64,000 nucleotides of DNA, taken from assembly GCA_965229115.1 (NCBI GenBank), contig CBDDIR010000003.1, positions 4,030,001 to 4,094,000 of the forward strand. Direction: 5' to 3'. This DNA comes from UBA7672 sp965229115 (GTDB taxonomy: Bacteria; Pseudomonadota; Alphaproteobacteria; Caulobacterales; Hyphomonadaceae). A program made the translations under genes and the position numbers. The notes under the pieces are model-generated. The model did no database searches and was not told where the DNA came from. It worked only from the letters and a program-made list of their open reading frames with translations. Of the stretch, positions 42,774 to 50,653 are shown piece after piece (the stretch's first letter is position 1; every line of letters starts with the position of its first letter).

Positions 42774-43205
42774 TCAGCGTGCACTCGAACTGCTTGTGTC
42801 GGCAGCATCGAACTTGCGTACGAACCATTGGGCCAGCGGCTTGGCATTTGCTCCCAGGCGCCCGGAGAGTGGCGTTGTCAGGGTGACGATGTATCGGCCC
42901 TTACCTGTGGCTATGCCCGTGAAGCCCCTGAAGCTCGGGTCGCTGCCGTGGAATTGTACGGACAGCCTGTCACTGGGCATGAGAAACCAGAAGCCACTGA
43001 GCGCGCCGCTGAACCAGAACTGATCTGAGTCCAGATCACGAGCCCGGCCGGTTGGGGCCACGTGCTTCACCAGGAATGGATGGTTGATCAGAAGGTTACG
43101 CGCACTGGGGGCGCCCATGGTCTCATCGGCGTGAAACGCCGCATGGCAAAGCTGATGAATGATTTCGCCCGTCTTGCCGACGCCGCCGAACATATCGTCC
43201 CCCAT
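42774..43205 (-). CDS. Hypothetical protein
   Basis: A 143-residue protein upstream of the HEPN-zinc-ribbon gene on the same strand, 50 bp apart. It looks soluble and coding (mixed composition, DQFWFSGALSGFWFLMPSDRLSVQF, GKGRYIVTLTTPLSGRLG) but no family is recognised. The end is Ser-rich. It may be co-transcribed with the HEPN-like gene. Confidence 0.5.
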   Translation of the reverse strand: MGDDMFGGVGKTGEIIHQLCHAAFHADETMGAPSARNLLINHPFLVKHVAPTGRARDLDSDQFWFSGALSGFWFLMPSDRLSVQFHGSDPSFRGFTGIATGKGRYIVTLTTPLSGRLGANAKPLAQWFVRKFDAADTSSSSAR

Positions 43206-43352
43206 GCACTCAGGTGACAGCCAGTGGCGTCATCACGCTGGACTTAATCGCCACAAATACTGGCGCGCAAGCGCTCTGTAGATTGGCGGTCGCCAGACTC
43301 CGCACTCGGAACGAATCGTGATCCCCTCTCTTTCCATTGGAAGGAGCGACCC

Positions 43353-44045
43353 GTGCAGGAATTCGCAATCAGGCTGGACTCAGCAAAACTCGAAGCCACG
43401 CGACAGGCGATGGCGGCGCATCGAGAAAGAATGAATGAGGCGCCGCGCCTGACCGGTTCGCGGATCGAAACCATCAGGCGTGAGCTTGAAGCGATTGATC
43501 CACAGGCCGCGAAGATACTGCGGGATGCGGACGAGCAATTTGCGAGTCTGAAGAAGGGACCCTTGGCCAGCATGTTTGAGGATGTCGAGAACCAGCACCG
43601 TTTCCTGGACGGTGTCGTACCTGGTGACAGAGAGAACCGGCTACTCGCGCAAGTGAACAAGCTGGCCAGATCCCTGGATCGACCTTTTTCAGGGCCCCAC
43701 TACGACATGGGTCCGATAGCTATTCCAATTCCCTTGCACAGAGCCAATCCGGCGGAGCATTTCAGACTGAAGTTGAGCGATGAAATCGCCAACTTTGAAG
43801 CCACGCTGGACGCTGAAGAGGAAGTTGGCATCCGGCTTTCGGACGGTACTTTCTGGCTATCAGAAATCGTGACGCAGCCGCCGGAGCACGTGGTCTTCAT
43901 CGCCACAACAGACGCCGGGGAACGTGTCCGCATCTTCAAGCACCACACACAGGCAAACGTGATGCTGCTCGCCCTCAAAAAAGCTCATCCCGAGCAGGAA
44001 GCCCGGCGTATCGGTTTCCGTTTCGGGGAAGACAACGGCGACTAG
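43353..44045 (+). CDS. Hypothetical protein
   Basis: A 230-residue soluble protein, GTG start with AAGGAG eight bases upstream. The N-terminal 90 residues are charged and helical (ETIRRELEAIDPQAAKILRDADEQFASLKKG), the C-terminal half mixed alpha/beta (EEEVGIRLSDGTFWLSEIVTQPPEHVVFIATTDAGERVRIFKHH). No family recognised. It is 55 bp before another unknown gene on the same strand; both may be one unit. Confidence 0.6.
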   Translation: MQEFAIRLDSAKLEATRQAMAAHRERMNEAPRLTGSRIETIRRELEAIDPQAAKILRDADEQFASLKKGPLASMFEDVENQHRFLDGVVPGDRENRLLAQVNKLARSLDRPFSGPHYDMGPIAIPIPLHRANPAEHFRLKLSDEIANFEATLDAEEEVGIRLSDGTFWLSEIVTQPPEHVVFIATTDAGERVRIFKHHTQANVMLLALKKAHPEQEARRIGFRFGEDNGD

Positions 44046-44100
44046 CGGGCTCAGCTTTTGCGGGCGTGCTTGCCATACTGCATGAGGGTTGGGTGAGGTG

Positions 44101-44730
44101 ATGAACAAGAAGGTAACTGCAGCGGACGCTTCGGCGCATGGCGGCCGCTTGTGGTTTCCGTCCGCCATCCATCTTCCCGGCATGAGGTTTGTCAGGCGGA
44201 TCGTGAGTTCACGGTTCGGGCCCGTAAAAACAGGCGAGGTGACCGACGTTCTCTGTTTCGCCGGTATGGAGCACCTGACGACCTGGCGCTTCATCGGGGC
44301 GGAGAAATCCGTTCAGCATCCCAGGGTCGAGGCTTGGGTAATCCGCCAGACACGCGAAGAAGCCATCGCTGAAATGTCGAAAGGGCGAGACCTCTATCCC
44401 TTCACCGAGGCGTTCGAGGACGATCGCGCACGAAAATTTGCCGAACGCTGGGATACGCTTCTGCAGTTTGACGGAATTTATGGTGATACGCCGCGAGTGA
44501 CGGTCTCAACCTATGCCGATCCGCACCTTTTTGATCGCTTCCTGACGATGCCCCTGAAGGATTGCATCTTGAGCGCAGGATTGAAGATCGGCGTTCTTCT
44601 GCACGCGCATGAAGTTGGGCGAGGGGAGAATGCCATTCAGGATCTGAGCGTATTGCCAGCCCCAGAGGAGAGACCGTGGGGGGAGCGCCATCAACCTTCA
44701 CTGCGGGTGAGCTGGGAGATCTCGCGCTGA
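44101..44730 (+). CDS. Hypothetical protein
   Basis: A 209-residue protein without signal peptide or membrane segment. Segments such as LWFPSAIHLPGMRFVRRIV and DTPRVTVSTYADPHLFDRFLTMPLKDCILSAGLKIGVLLHAHEVG suggest a globular mixed fold. ATG 44101 is preferred (GGTGAGGTG before it); TTG 44089 is in frame upstream. No family recognised. Confidence 0.55.
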   Translation: MNKKVTAADASAHGGRLWFPSAIHLPGMRFVRRIVSSRFGPVKTGEVTDVLCFAGMEHLTTWRFIGAEKSVQHPRVEAWVIRQTREEAIAEMSKGRDLYPFTEAFEDDRARKFAERWDTLLQFDGIYGDTPRVTVSTYADPHLFDRFLTMPLKDCILSAGLKIGVLLHAHEVGRGENAIQDLSVLPAPEERPWGERHQPSLRVSWEISR

Positions 44731-44808
44731 CGCATGAAGCACGCGAAGCAGAGTCCGAGGATGACGATCCTTGGCTCGACTAGCTTAGCGCCGTCACACA
44801 TATCGCTT

Positions 44809-45213
44809 TCACTGCCGCGGCGACAGCGCACCTATGATGCGGCAGTGGGCGATTGTGCCGCGCTGGCATTGGCCGAGCAGATCGTTCAGTTCGCGACGCA
44901 GCGCCTTCAAATCGGAAATCTTGCGGTCGATGTCCGCCACATGATCGCGCGCCATGGCGTCGACGCCGCAGCAGTCACTGTCGGTGTGATCCGCCAGCCC
45001 CAGCAGGGCGCGGACCTGATCCAGCGAGAACCCCAGATCGCGCGCCCGCCGGATGAAACTCAATCGAGCCAGATGATCGCCCGTGTAGGCGCGATAATTT
45101 CCCGCCGTACGTCCCGGCTCGGGCAACAGGCCGATGCGCTCGTAATAGCGCACTGTCTCCACTTTCGTGTCCGTGGCCTCAGCCAAAGCCCCGATGGAAT
45201 AGCTGTCCGGCAT
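44809..45213 (-). CDS. MerR-family metalloregulator (CadR/PbrR/ZntR-like)
   Basis: A 134-residue regulator. DNA-binding part: YSIGALAEATDTKVETVRYYERIGLLPEPGRTAGNYRAYTGDHLARLSFIRRARDLGFSLDQVRALLGLADH, then the metal loop DHTDSDCCGVDAMARDHVADID with a Cys-Cys pair and His as in CadR/ZntR, and a coiled coil. It is divergent from a CDF gene, with a perfect MerR dyad between them, so it most likely activates that CDF gene when a divalent metal is bound. Confidence 0.9.
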   Translation of the reverse strand: MPDSYSIGALAEATDTKVETVRYYERIGLLPEPGRTAGNYRAYTGDHLARLSFIRRARDLGFSLDQVRALLGLADHTDSDCCGVDAMARDHVADIDRKISDLKALRRELNDLLGQCQRGTIAHCRIIGALSPRQ

Positions 45214-45219
45214 TGCTTG

Positions 45220-45240
45220 ACCCTGTAGTGACTACAGGGT
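45220..45240 (+). promoter_or_regulatory. MerR-type operator/promoter of the CDF gene
   Basis: Perfect dyad ACCCTGTAG, 3 bp, CTACAGGGT, of the type bound by CadR/PbrR regulators. The -35 TTGACC (45217-45222) overlaps its left arm, and a weak -10 (AAGATT, 45242-45247) lies 19 bp further, the long spacing typical of MerR-activated promoters. It sits between the divergent merR and CDF genes. Confidence 0.8.
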
Positions 45241-45281
45241 GAAGATTGGCTCGACTGGATGATTTGTCGAGGGCTGAAATC

Positions 45282-45938
45282 ATGGCCGGCTGCTGCGAAC
45301 ACGATGCCTGCGCGAGCAATGTAGCGACGAAGGTCGATCCGGTCTGGCGGCGCGCGCTGTGGATCGCGTTGATCGTGAACGCTACGATGTTCGCGGCAGA
45401 AATTGCAGCGGGCTTCGCCGCAGACTCATCCGCCCTGCAGGCAGATGCGCTCGACTTCCTCGGCGACAGCGCCAATTACGCCATCAGCCTTGGCGTTGCC
45501 GGGATGGGCCTGGCGATCCGCTCGCGCACGGCTCTCTTCAAAGGCGCGACCCTGCTGCTGCTCGGCGCATGGGTCGTCGGAAGCGCGGGCTGGCGCGCCG
45601 TCACGGGCGGCGATGTTCCTCAGGCTGAAGTCATGGGCATGGTCGGCTTTGCCGCCCTCGTCGCCAATGTCGCTGTTGCGCTGCTGCTGTTTCGCTTCCG
45701 CCAGGGCGACGCGGATATGCGGTCGGTGTGGATATGCTCGCGCAACGACGCCATCGGAAATGTCGCCGTCATGCTGGCGGCGCTTGGCGTCTTTGGAACG
45801 GGTACGCTGTGGCCGGATGTGATCGTGGCCGGTGTCATGGCGACGCTCGCGATCACGGGCGGCTGGACCATTGTCCAGCAAGCCAGGACCGAGATGGGAA
45901 CGACGACAAGGGCTCCATCAATCGTTCCTGCGGAGTAG
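45282..45938 (+). CDS. Cation diffusion facilitator (divalent metal efflux)
   Basis: A 218-residue inner-membrane CDF transporter. It starts with a Cys/His-rich tag (MAGCCEHDACASN), then six helices with the metal motifs DSSALQADALDFLGDSANYAISL (helix 2) and WICSRNDAIGNVAVMLAALGVF (helix 5). Like the CDF at 35301 it lacks a long cytoplasmic tail. The start at 45282 fits the promoter position; ATG-like codons upstream (45246) would overlap the -10. Regulated by the divergent MerR protein. Confidence 0.9.
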   Translation: MAGCCEHDACASNVATKVDPVWRRALWIALIVNATMFAAEIAAGFAADSSALQADALDFLGDSANYAISLGVAGMGLAIRSRTALFKGATLLLLGAWVVGSAGWRAVTGGDVPQAEVMGMVGFAALVANVAVALLLFRFRQGDADMRSVWICSRNDAIGNVAVMLAALGVFGTGTLWPDVIVAGVMATLAITGGWTIVQQARTEMGTTTRAPSIVPAE

Positions 45939-45952
45939 AGCGCGGCACAGCC

Positions 45953-45988
45953 GAATGTCCGCTGTTCGCTGAAAACGGAAATTGGCAG
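45953..45988 (+). repeat. Dispersed intergenic repeat, copy 1
   Basis: GAATGTCCGCTGTTCGCTG then AAAACGGAAATTGGCAG. It resembles the segment at 47961-47993 (ATGTCCGTTTT ... AACGGAAGTTCGG). It lies just after the CDF gene and ahead of the minus-strand gene ending at 46073. Confidence 0.4.
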
Positions 45989-46072
45989 CGCCGTGCCAGC
46001 GACCCACACAACTAGCCGCATTCTGCGGGCATTTTCCGCGTGCGCGATTGGCATCCCGAAAGCTGCGTCGGG

Positions 46073-47059
46073 TTACGCATTCCAGAACATGTCTGCCCAC
46101 CGGAAGAACGGTGAGTCTTGGCGAACGGTTTGCATCGCGGCGAGCCTTCCTTGGTGGGGGGCGGTATCCGGACGATGCAATGTACCGTCGAGGAATGGGA
46201 TCAACTCAAGCACCGGGTGTCGAGGCTCGGCGTGCAAGCAAGGGTCAAACGCGTAGCCGAGGTGGCCCCGATCCGGCAGGCCGAAATCCTCATGCTGCTC
46301 GTTGAGGTAGATGATTGCGTTTATGCGCTTGGATTTGAGGAAGCTCTCGCCAGCGTCTGTGCGCAGCAAGTTCATCATCTCTTCATTGCGACCGACGAAC
46401 CATGCCTCGGGCACAACCACGAAAACGACACCGGGCGCATCAGGTGAAAGCTGTTTGCGCTTTTGCTCGATAGCGTTCCGCACCGTGGTCGACGAGTATT
46501 CAGGGCCGGAAACAGTCGTCGCCTCGACGTTGACGTTCACCTCGCCACGAGTGGCAAGAAAATCGAAGTCTTGACCTTTCACGCCGGTTTCGGGTTTGAA
46601 CGTGACGCTAAAGTCGAGGTCGGTGAACATCCGCGCCGCGAATGCCTCGAAAAATGTAGGGCGAGCTTGCTGCTGGCGAAGGCGCTGGCAAAACACATCG
46701 AAACCCACGCTGTCTTTAAGAGCGAACAGCGTGTCGCCTACGGCTAGGACGCGAGACAAATACTGCCAATTGACGATAGCGCCGGGCGCGGGTCTTTCAA
46801 AGAATGCGTCCGATGCAGGCGAGCTAGGCGCAATTCGTATACATTCCGCGATGACCAACTCGGCAACCGCCGGATAGTACGTGTTGATCGTGTCGCCCTC
46901 ACGCTTCACTTTCGCCGCGACGCGTGCGACCGAGCGCGCGAGGCGATCCGATCCAAGGTCAACCGGGAATTGCTTGACCGTCTCGGCTGCATATCGCTTT
47001 TCAGCCCGCACCCGCTGTTTCAACGAGACGGCATCCGCCCGCCTCTCATGCCTGTTCAT
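46073..47059 (-). CDS. Hypothetical protein, possible PD-(D/E)XK-like nuclease
   Basis: A 328-residue soluble protein with a very basic N-terminus (MNRHERRADAVSLKQRVRAEKRYAAE). The middle has VKGQDFDFLATRGEVNVNVEATTV followed by AIEQKRKQLSPDAPGVVFVVVPE, an Asp, then acidic strand, then Lys helix and hydrophobic strand order seen in restriction-like folds, though the E-x-K signature is not standard. The gene upstream (47087-47800) shows a similar pattern, 27 bp away, same strand. Function is unproved; no family named. Confidence 0.5.
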   Translation of the reverse strand: MNRHERRADAVSLKQRVRAEKRYAAETVKQFPVDLGSDRLARSVARVAAKVKREGDTINTYYPAVAELVIAECIRIAPSSPASDAFFERPAPGAIVNWQYLSRVLAVGDTLFALKDSVGFDVFCQRLRQQQARPTFFEAFAARMFTDLDFSVTFKPETGVKGQDFDFLATRGEVNVNVEATTVSGPEYSSTTVRNAIEQKRKQLSPDAPGVVFVVVPEAWFVGRNEEMMNLLRTDAGESFLKSKRINAIIYLNEQHEDFGLPDRGHLGYAFDPCLHAEPRHPVLELIPFLDGTLHRPDTAPHQGRLAAMQTVRQDSPFFRWADMFWNA

Positions 47060-47086
47060 AGCCTGCTCTCCGCGAGCATTGTGGGT

Positions 47087-47800
47087 TCATCGTCCAGGGA
47101 AGATCTCGGACAGATCGAAATTAGGCGGTTCAGTCGGTTGCTTTGCAGGACGAGGCCCGCCGGGCGGCCATGTCCGATAAGCGTCTCGCCCCCACAGTAC
47201 CCACACTTCCGCGAACGCAGCACGAGCCGGCTCCGTGGCTTGATCAATCAAAGCCTCGACCTCATCGCGCCCACAGCCGTAGGTCGCGCAATTTTGGAGA
47301 ATGACGAGCCCCCAAGACGGATCGTAAACCGGGTTTCTGCGCGCTTTCGCAACTTTCCCCTCCGCAGCCGCTTTCAAGGCAACCGGGACGGCAGCGATAC
47401 CTGCGTTTATGACATCCTGACCGACTAGGCGCATCTCGGGCGGTTTGCCTCGCGCTTCCTGGTATTCCTTGCCGCGCCTGCGGCCCGGAATGTCTGCCTC
47501 GGTTGCCTCATACGTGCAGGTGAGGCCATCAAGCTCAATTTCAAAATCAGGCGCGTCCGCAGCAAGTCGCACAAGGCTCGCGCCGCGGGCTTTAGCAATC
47601 TCGGAGGCGATATAAGCGTCGCGGATAAAGCCGTTCTCGCCGTGTTCAAAAAGCAGGTCCCCGGTGATGGCCGATAGCGCGTCGAACCGCGCCTCCATGT
47701 CGGTCGGGGTCATCCATTGTCGTAGGTCGGCAAGCGCCTTGCGCCATTCCGCCCCTTCAAGCCGTCGTCCAAGAGTCGGCGTGGCCTCGTCGTCGCTCAT
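47087..47800 (-). CDS. Hypothetical protein paired with the downstream gene
   Basis: A 237-residue soluble protein. The start at 47800 (MSDDEATPTLG) avoids a 33-residue N-terminal run that reads like intergenic DNA. Central pattern DFEIELDGLTCTYEATEADIPGRRRGKEYQEA, then KAAAEGKVAKARRNPVYDPSWGLVILQNC, parallels the neighbour's DFDF ... VEAT ... KRKQ ... VVFVVV. The two may be related restriction-like folds acting together, but this is inference. No family is recognised. Confidence 0.5.
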   Translation of the reverse strand: MSDDEATPTLGRRLEGAEWRKALADLRQWMTPTDMEARFDALSAITGDLLFEHGENGFIRDAYIASEIAKARGASLVRLAADAPDFEIELDGLTCTYEATEADIPGRRRGKEYQEARGKPPEMRLVGQDVINAGIAAVPVALKAAAEGKVAKARRNPVYDPSWGLVILQNCATYGCGRDEVEALIDQATEPARAAFAEVWVLWGRDAYRTWPPGGPRPAKQPTEPPNFDLSEIFPGR

Positions 47801-48135
47801 GGGATCGTTTCCTGGTCGCCCAATCGCATATGTGGGGAAGGAAGTGAGACAAAAAAAGCGGGTGCATGCCGACGCCGGTTGGTGGCCGAATTGCTGCACG
47901 GCGTCGGCTGATACCGGAATCTTTTCGCCATAAAATCCACCGGCAGTCCGTTGGGGGGCGGATGTCCGTTTTGGGCCAGTAACGGAAGTTCGGGGTGGGA
48001 GCGTGATGTGCTTGCGCTGTCAGTGGCATATCTGGGTGACCCTCCTTTATCAGAGGTGACGCAGTGCATTGCCGGTCCGGAATACGAGCGTGTCCGGTGT
48101 GATACTCTTTGACGAGTCACAACATGGAGCGCCGA
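47801..48135. other. Intergenic region with inverted repeat and dispersed repeat
   Basis: No supported gene. It contains a perfect 10-bp inverted repeat (47868-47877 and 47899-47908, GCCGACGCCG and CGGCGTCGGC) with a 21-nt loop, and the dispersed repeat at 47961-47993. A minus-strand frame through it gives PNFRYWPKTDIR, which I regard as a translated repeat rather than a gene. Confidence 0.5.
47961..47993 (+). repeat. Dispersed intergenic repeat, copy 2
   Basis: GATGTCCGTTTTGGGCCAG then TAACGGAAGTTCGG, similar to 45953-45988. The two copies flank the pair of unknown minus-strand genes. Confidence 0.4.
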
Positions 48136-48333
48136 ATGTCTGAACGATCTCTGATTGCAATCTTCCAGAGAAAGCCCGCTGGTCAGGGCTACCTGACCGT
48201 GATCGAACGAGCCGAACAGGATGGTGAAACGCTCGAGCGGTTCCTGATCCGGCGCATGGTTGGGTCAGAGCGGGAAGGGCGCATGTTGGCGCGTGGCGCT
48301 GGCGCCGTCAGTAGCTGGTCGACGGTCGACTAG
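48136..48333 (+). CDS. Small hypothetical protein
   Basis: A 65-residue charged protein (MSERSLIAIFQRKPAGQGYL ... ERFLIRRMVGSEREGRMLARGA). The start at 48136 has GGAG at good spacing; ATG 48124 is an alternative. The stop overlaps the stop of the convergent thermonuclease-like gene within the palindrome CTAG. No family recognised. Confidence 0.45.
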   Translation: MSERSLIAIFQRKPAGQGYLTVIERAEQDGETLERFLIRRMVGSEREGRMLARGAGAVSSWSTVD

Positions 48334-49298
48334 CATTCCTGGTCCGTCGCTGCATCGACGAAGTCGCGTCCGCTCCAGACCGTATCAGGGCAGGCAAGGC
48401 CCCAGATGCCGCGTTTGGCAGCGCGCGCTTCGCGCTCGGCCTCGCAGTATGTGCCGTGGCTGTAACGTGGCCAGTCCCTGGCCCAGCCGGAGGCCACCAT
48501 GTGGTTGCCTAGATCGATCCCGTCGATGGCGCATGTCGCCACCACACGTCCGTCGCGGTCGCGTCCGCCTGTATCACTGCACGTTATTTTCTTGTTGGAC
48601 GCGAAAGAGATCAAGGCTTGCGTCGCTGCCTGGTAGACGTCCACCGGACCCGCGGGTGACTCACATTTTTTGCCGCTCTCAGGGGCGTCATAACCGAGCG
48701 GGCGGATACGTGATCCCGCGAGATCAAACGTATCGCCATCGACAATGTCATCCTCGCTGAGCGCGCCGGACAGAACCATTTGTTCTGGAGAAACAGGTGG
48801 GTCGGGCGCCGCCGGTTGCGGGGCAGGGATGACAGCGACCGGCCGGGGCATCGGCTCCGGCATTTTCAGAGCCGACCAAACGACCCAGATCGTTGCCGCG
48901 ACCCATGCGGTCAGGAGCAATGCCGCTATGACGCGCAGGCCAAGCGCGCAGACTGTCCCGAGCACAGCCCCGAATGGTCGTGGACGATGCGCGATCATGC
49001 CGTCGATGAGCACGACCTTGTCCTGCGCGGGGCCGGCTCGGTTAGACCAGTAAAGGAGGTGTGCTCCCAGGGCGGCGGCAACAAAGGCGCTCAACACAAC
49101 GGACAAGTAGAATTGATGGTCCGCGGTCCGCGGGGTCATGAACAGCATCGTCGTGACGAGCGTTCCGACGGAGAAGGCCAATGTGATGATCGCAATCCGC
49201 GCCTTTTTCATCGGCGCGAGGCGCCGGTTGCGCTCGTCGAGGTTCTCGAATTTCCGGACGCCGATACGCTCATGGATCCGCTTGAGCGCGCGCAGCAT
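48330..49298 (-). CDS. Membrane protein with C-terminal thermonuclease (SNase-like) domain
   Basis: A 322-residue protein. The N-terminal half has four membrane helices in two hairpins (about residues 30-50, 60-80, 105-140) and a Pro/Ala linker; the C-terminal half is an SNase fold: DIVDGDTFDLAGSRIRPLGYDAPESGKKC, GRDRDGRVVATCAIDGIDLGNHMVASGWARDWPRYSHGTYCEAEREARAAKRGIWG. The Arg/Asp/Glu catalytic positions of staphylococcal nuclease appear mostly kept. The nuclease would face one side of the membrane. The start is at ATG 49298; a longer frame reaches 49319. Confidence 0.8.
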   Translation of the reverse strand: MLRALKRIHERIGVRKFENLDERNRRLAPMKKARIAIITLAFSVGTLVTTMLFMTPRTADHQFYLSVVLSAFVAAALGAHLLYWSNRAGPAQDKVVLIDGMIAHRPRPFGAVLGTVCALGLRVIAALLLTAWVAATIWVVWSALKMPEPMPRPVAVIPAPQPAAPDPPVSPEQMVLSGALSEDDIVDGDTFDLAGSRIRPLGYDAPESGKKCESPAGPVDVYQAATQALISFASNKKITCSDTGGRDRDGRVVATCAIDGIDLGNHMVASGWARDWPRYSHGTYCEAEREARAAKRGIWGLACPDTVWSGRDFVDAATDQEC

Positions 49299-49464
49299 GT
49301 GACCCGTCCCTCCCCACACCCGAAAAGAAGCCTGTACCGGGAGTCGAGATGTCGAGGAACAGGAAGAAGGCGACCCCGCTCCGCGGGCCGGGCTTTAGGC
49401 TTCGCCACGAGCCAGGAGGTCTCGGCCCGTCGGGTGACAATCCCTGTCGCAAGCCGCGCCTTCA

Positions 49465-49632
49465 TCAGATGCGTCCTGTGCTGATAAGAGCCACCGCTAT
49501 CACCCCGGCAGCCCCGATGCCCGCTGCAAGGACAACAGCGAAAAAGTTGATCCAGGCCGCTTTCACGGTTGCGCCAGCGTTGGTCAGCGCCGGCTTTCCG
49601 CTCTGCTTCGAAGGCTTCTTTCGCCGTCGCAT
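49465..49632 (-). CDS. Possible small membrane protein
   Basis: A 55-residue open frame with a basic N-terminus (MRRRKKPSKQSGKPA) and one strong membrane helix (AAWINFFAVVLAAGIGAAGVIAVALIS). Size and topology are plausible, but there is no family match or strong ribosome site. The longer frame starts with TTG at 49662. Confidence 0.35.
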   Translation of the reverse strand: MRRRKKPSKQSGKPALTNAGATVKAAWINFFAVVLAAGIGAAGVIAVALISTGRI

Positions 49633-50139
49633 CGATGTCGTTCCCAAGGCCCGGACGAGCAAATGATTCGTCGGGCATCAGCCTCAGTTTCCCTCCGTTC
49701 AGAGGGACGCGGATTGAGAGTCGACCCACACGCTGCAAGTCGCCACGCACCGAGGGTGCAGGTGAGTCGCACAGGCGCCGCTTAGCTCGGGGGCCAACTT
49801 CCGAATCAGTCTGCCTGACGCCACGGGGCCGGGGATAAGGAGGAGGCCGATTGGGTCTAATCGACTGTTCCGTCGAAGGATTTTGATGATTCAAGCGCCG
49901 CACATCGCGGGCGTTTTGGCAGAATCGCAGGGGGCCTAAGACGATGCTCAGACTGTTCCGCAGATAGCCGCCGGGGACACGTCTGCTTGTGACGCCCATC
50001 GAGCAGCCGGCGCATGAACGCTCAAGGGGCCGAGGCTTCGGGCTTCGCCCTGCAGGCCGCACCAACCCCTTGCGCGTTCAACGCTGCGCTTGCTTTCCGG
50101 CCGCTTTCGAGGGGCGTCGCAGACGCGACCCCGGCGGGG
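49633..50139. other. Non-coding region upstream of ssb
   Basis: About 500 bp with only overlapping spurious frames on both strands. It probably contains the promoter region of the ssb-ardC unit. The hairpins near its right end are listed separately. Confidence 0.4.
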
Positions 50140-50158
50140 CTGATCCCGCAGGGATCAG
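50140..50158. promoter_or_regulatory. Hairpin just upstream of ssb
   Basis: CTGATCCC, GCA loop, GGGATCAG: a perfect 8-bp stem 13 bp before the ssb start. A second dyad, GCGTC-GCA-GACGC, lies at about 50114-50126. On transferred single strands such hairpins could act as an ssDNA promoter as in plasmid leading regions, or could control ssb translation. Confidence 0.45.
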
Positions 50159-50171
50159 AAGGACCATCGTC

Positions 50172-50582
50172 ATGGACCGCGCTTCATTCGAGCTCATCGG
50201 CAATGTCGGCAAACTCGAAATCAAACCCATCAAGGACGGAAAGAAAATGGCCGTCATCTCCCTCGCCACGTCCGAGCGCTGGAAGACTGAAGGCGAAGAG
50301 AAGGTTGAGAAGACTTACTGGCACCGCGTGGCGGTATTCGCTCCCAACAAGGTCGCGCTGATCGAAAGCGCCGTTCAGAAGGGCACGCGCCTCCGCCTGG
50401 TCGGCCAGATCCGTCCCGGTTCCTGGGAAGATGAGCGCGGCCAGACCCGCTACACCGTCGAGTTCATCGTCAGCGGCATGGGCGAGGTCGAAATCCTCGC
50501 GCGCGGAAAGCCGAAGGCTGAGACAAGCGACGCACCCGCCAACGACGACGCGAAGGCGTCCAGGCGCAAAAAGGCCGCCTGA
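50172..50582 (+). CDS. ssb: Single-stranded DNA-binding protein (mobile-element type)
   Basis: A 136-residue OB-fold protein: FELIGNVGKLEIKPIKDGKKMAVISLATSERWKTEGEEKVEKTYWHRVAVFAPNKVALIESAVQKGTRLRLVGQIRPGSWEDERGQTRYTVEFIVSGMGEVEIL. The tail (KASRRKKAA) is basic and lacks the acidic DDIPF tip of chromosomal SSB, as in plasmid and ICE copies. The start at 50172 gives the normal N-terminus; the longer frame from 49989 is rejected. Next gene, ardC, follows after 71 bp. Confidence 0.85.
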   Translation: MDRASFELIGNVGKLEIKPIKDGKKMAVISLATSERWKTEGEEKVEKTYWHRVAVFAPNKVALIESAVQKGTRLRLVGQIRPGSWEDERGQTRYTVEFIVSGMGEVEILARGKPKAETSDAPANDDAKASRRKKAA

Positions 50583-50653
50583 CGGTCCGGCCGGCGGCGC
50601 GAGCCGCCGGCCACTTCGTTTTCAACATCGTCAAACTCATCAGGGAGGTCAGC

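Noticed and set aside
44734..45228. 164-residue plus-strand open frame
   Set aside because: Complete antisense of the well-supported MerR gene at 44809-45213.
47757..48029. 90-residue minus-strand frame with PNFRYWPKTDIR
   Set aside because: It overlaps the start of the 47087-47800 gene and crosses a repeat; such peptides come from translated intergenic repeats.
49208..50065. 285-residue minus-strand open frame
   Set aside because: Overlaps the thermonuclease-like gene and the small membrane protein in other frames; Arg/Pro-rich composition typical of shadow frames in GC-rich DNA.
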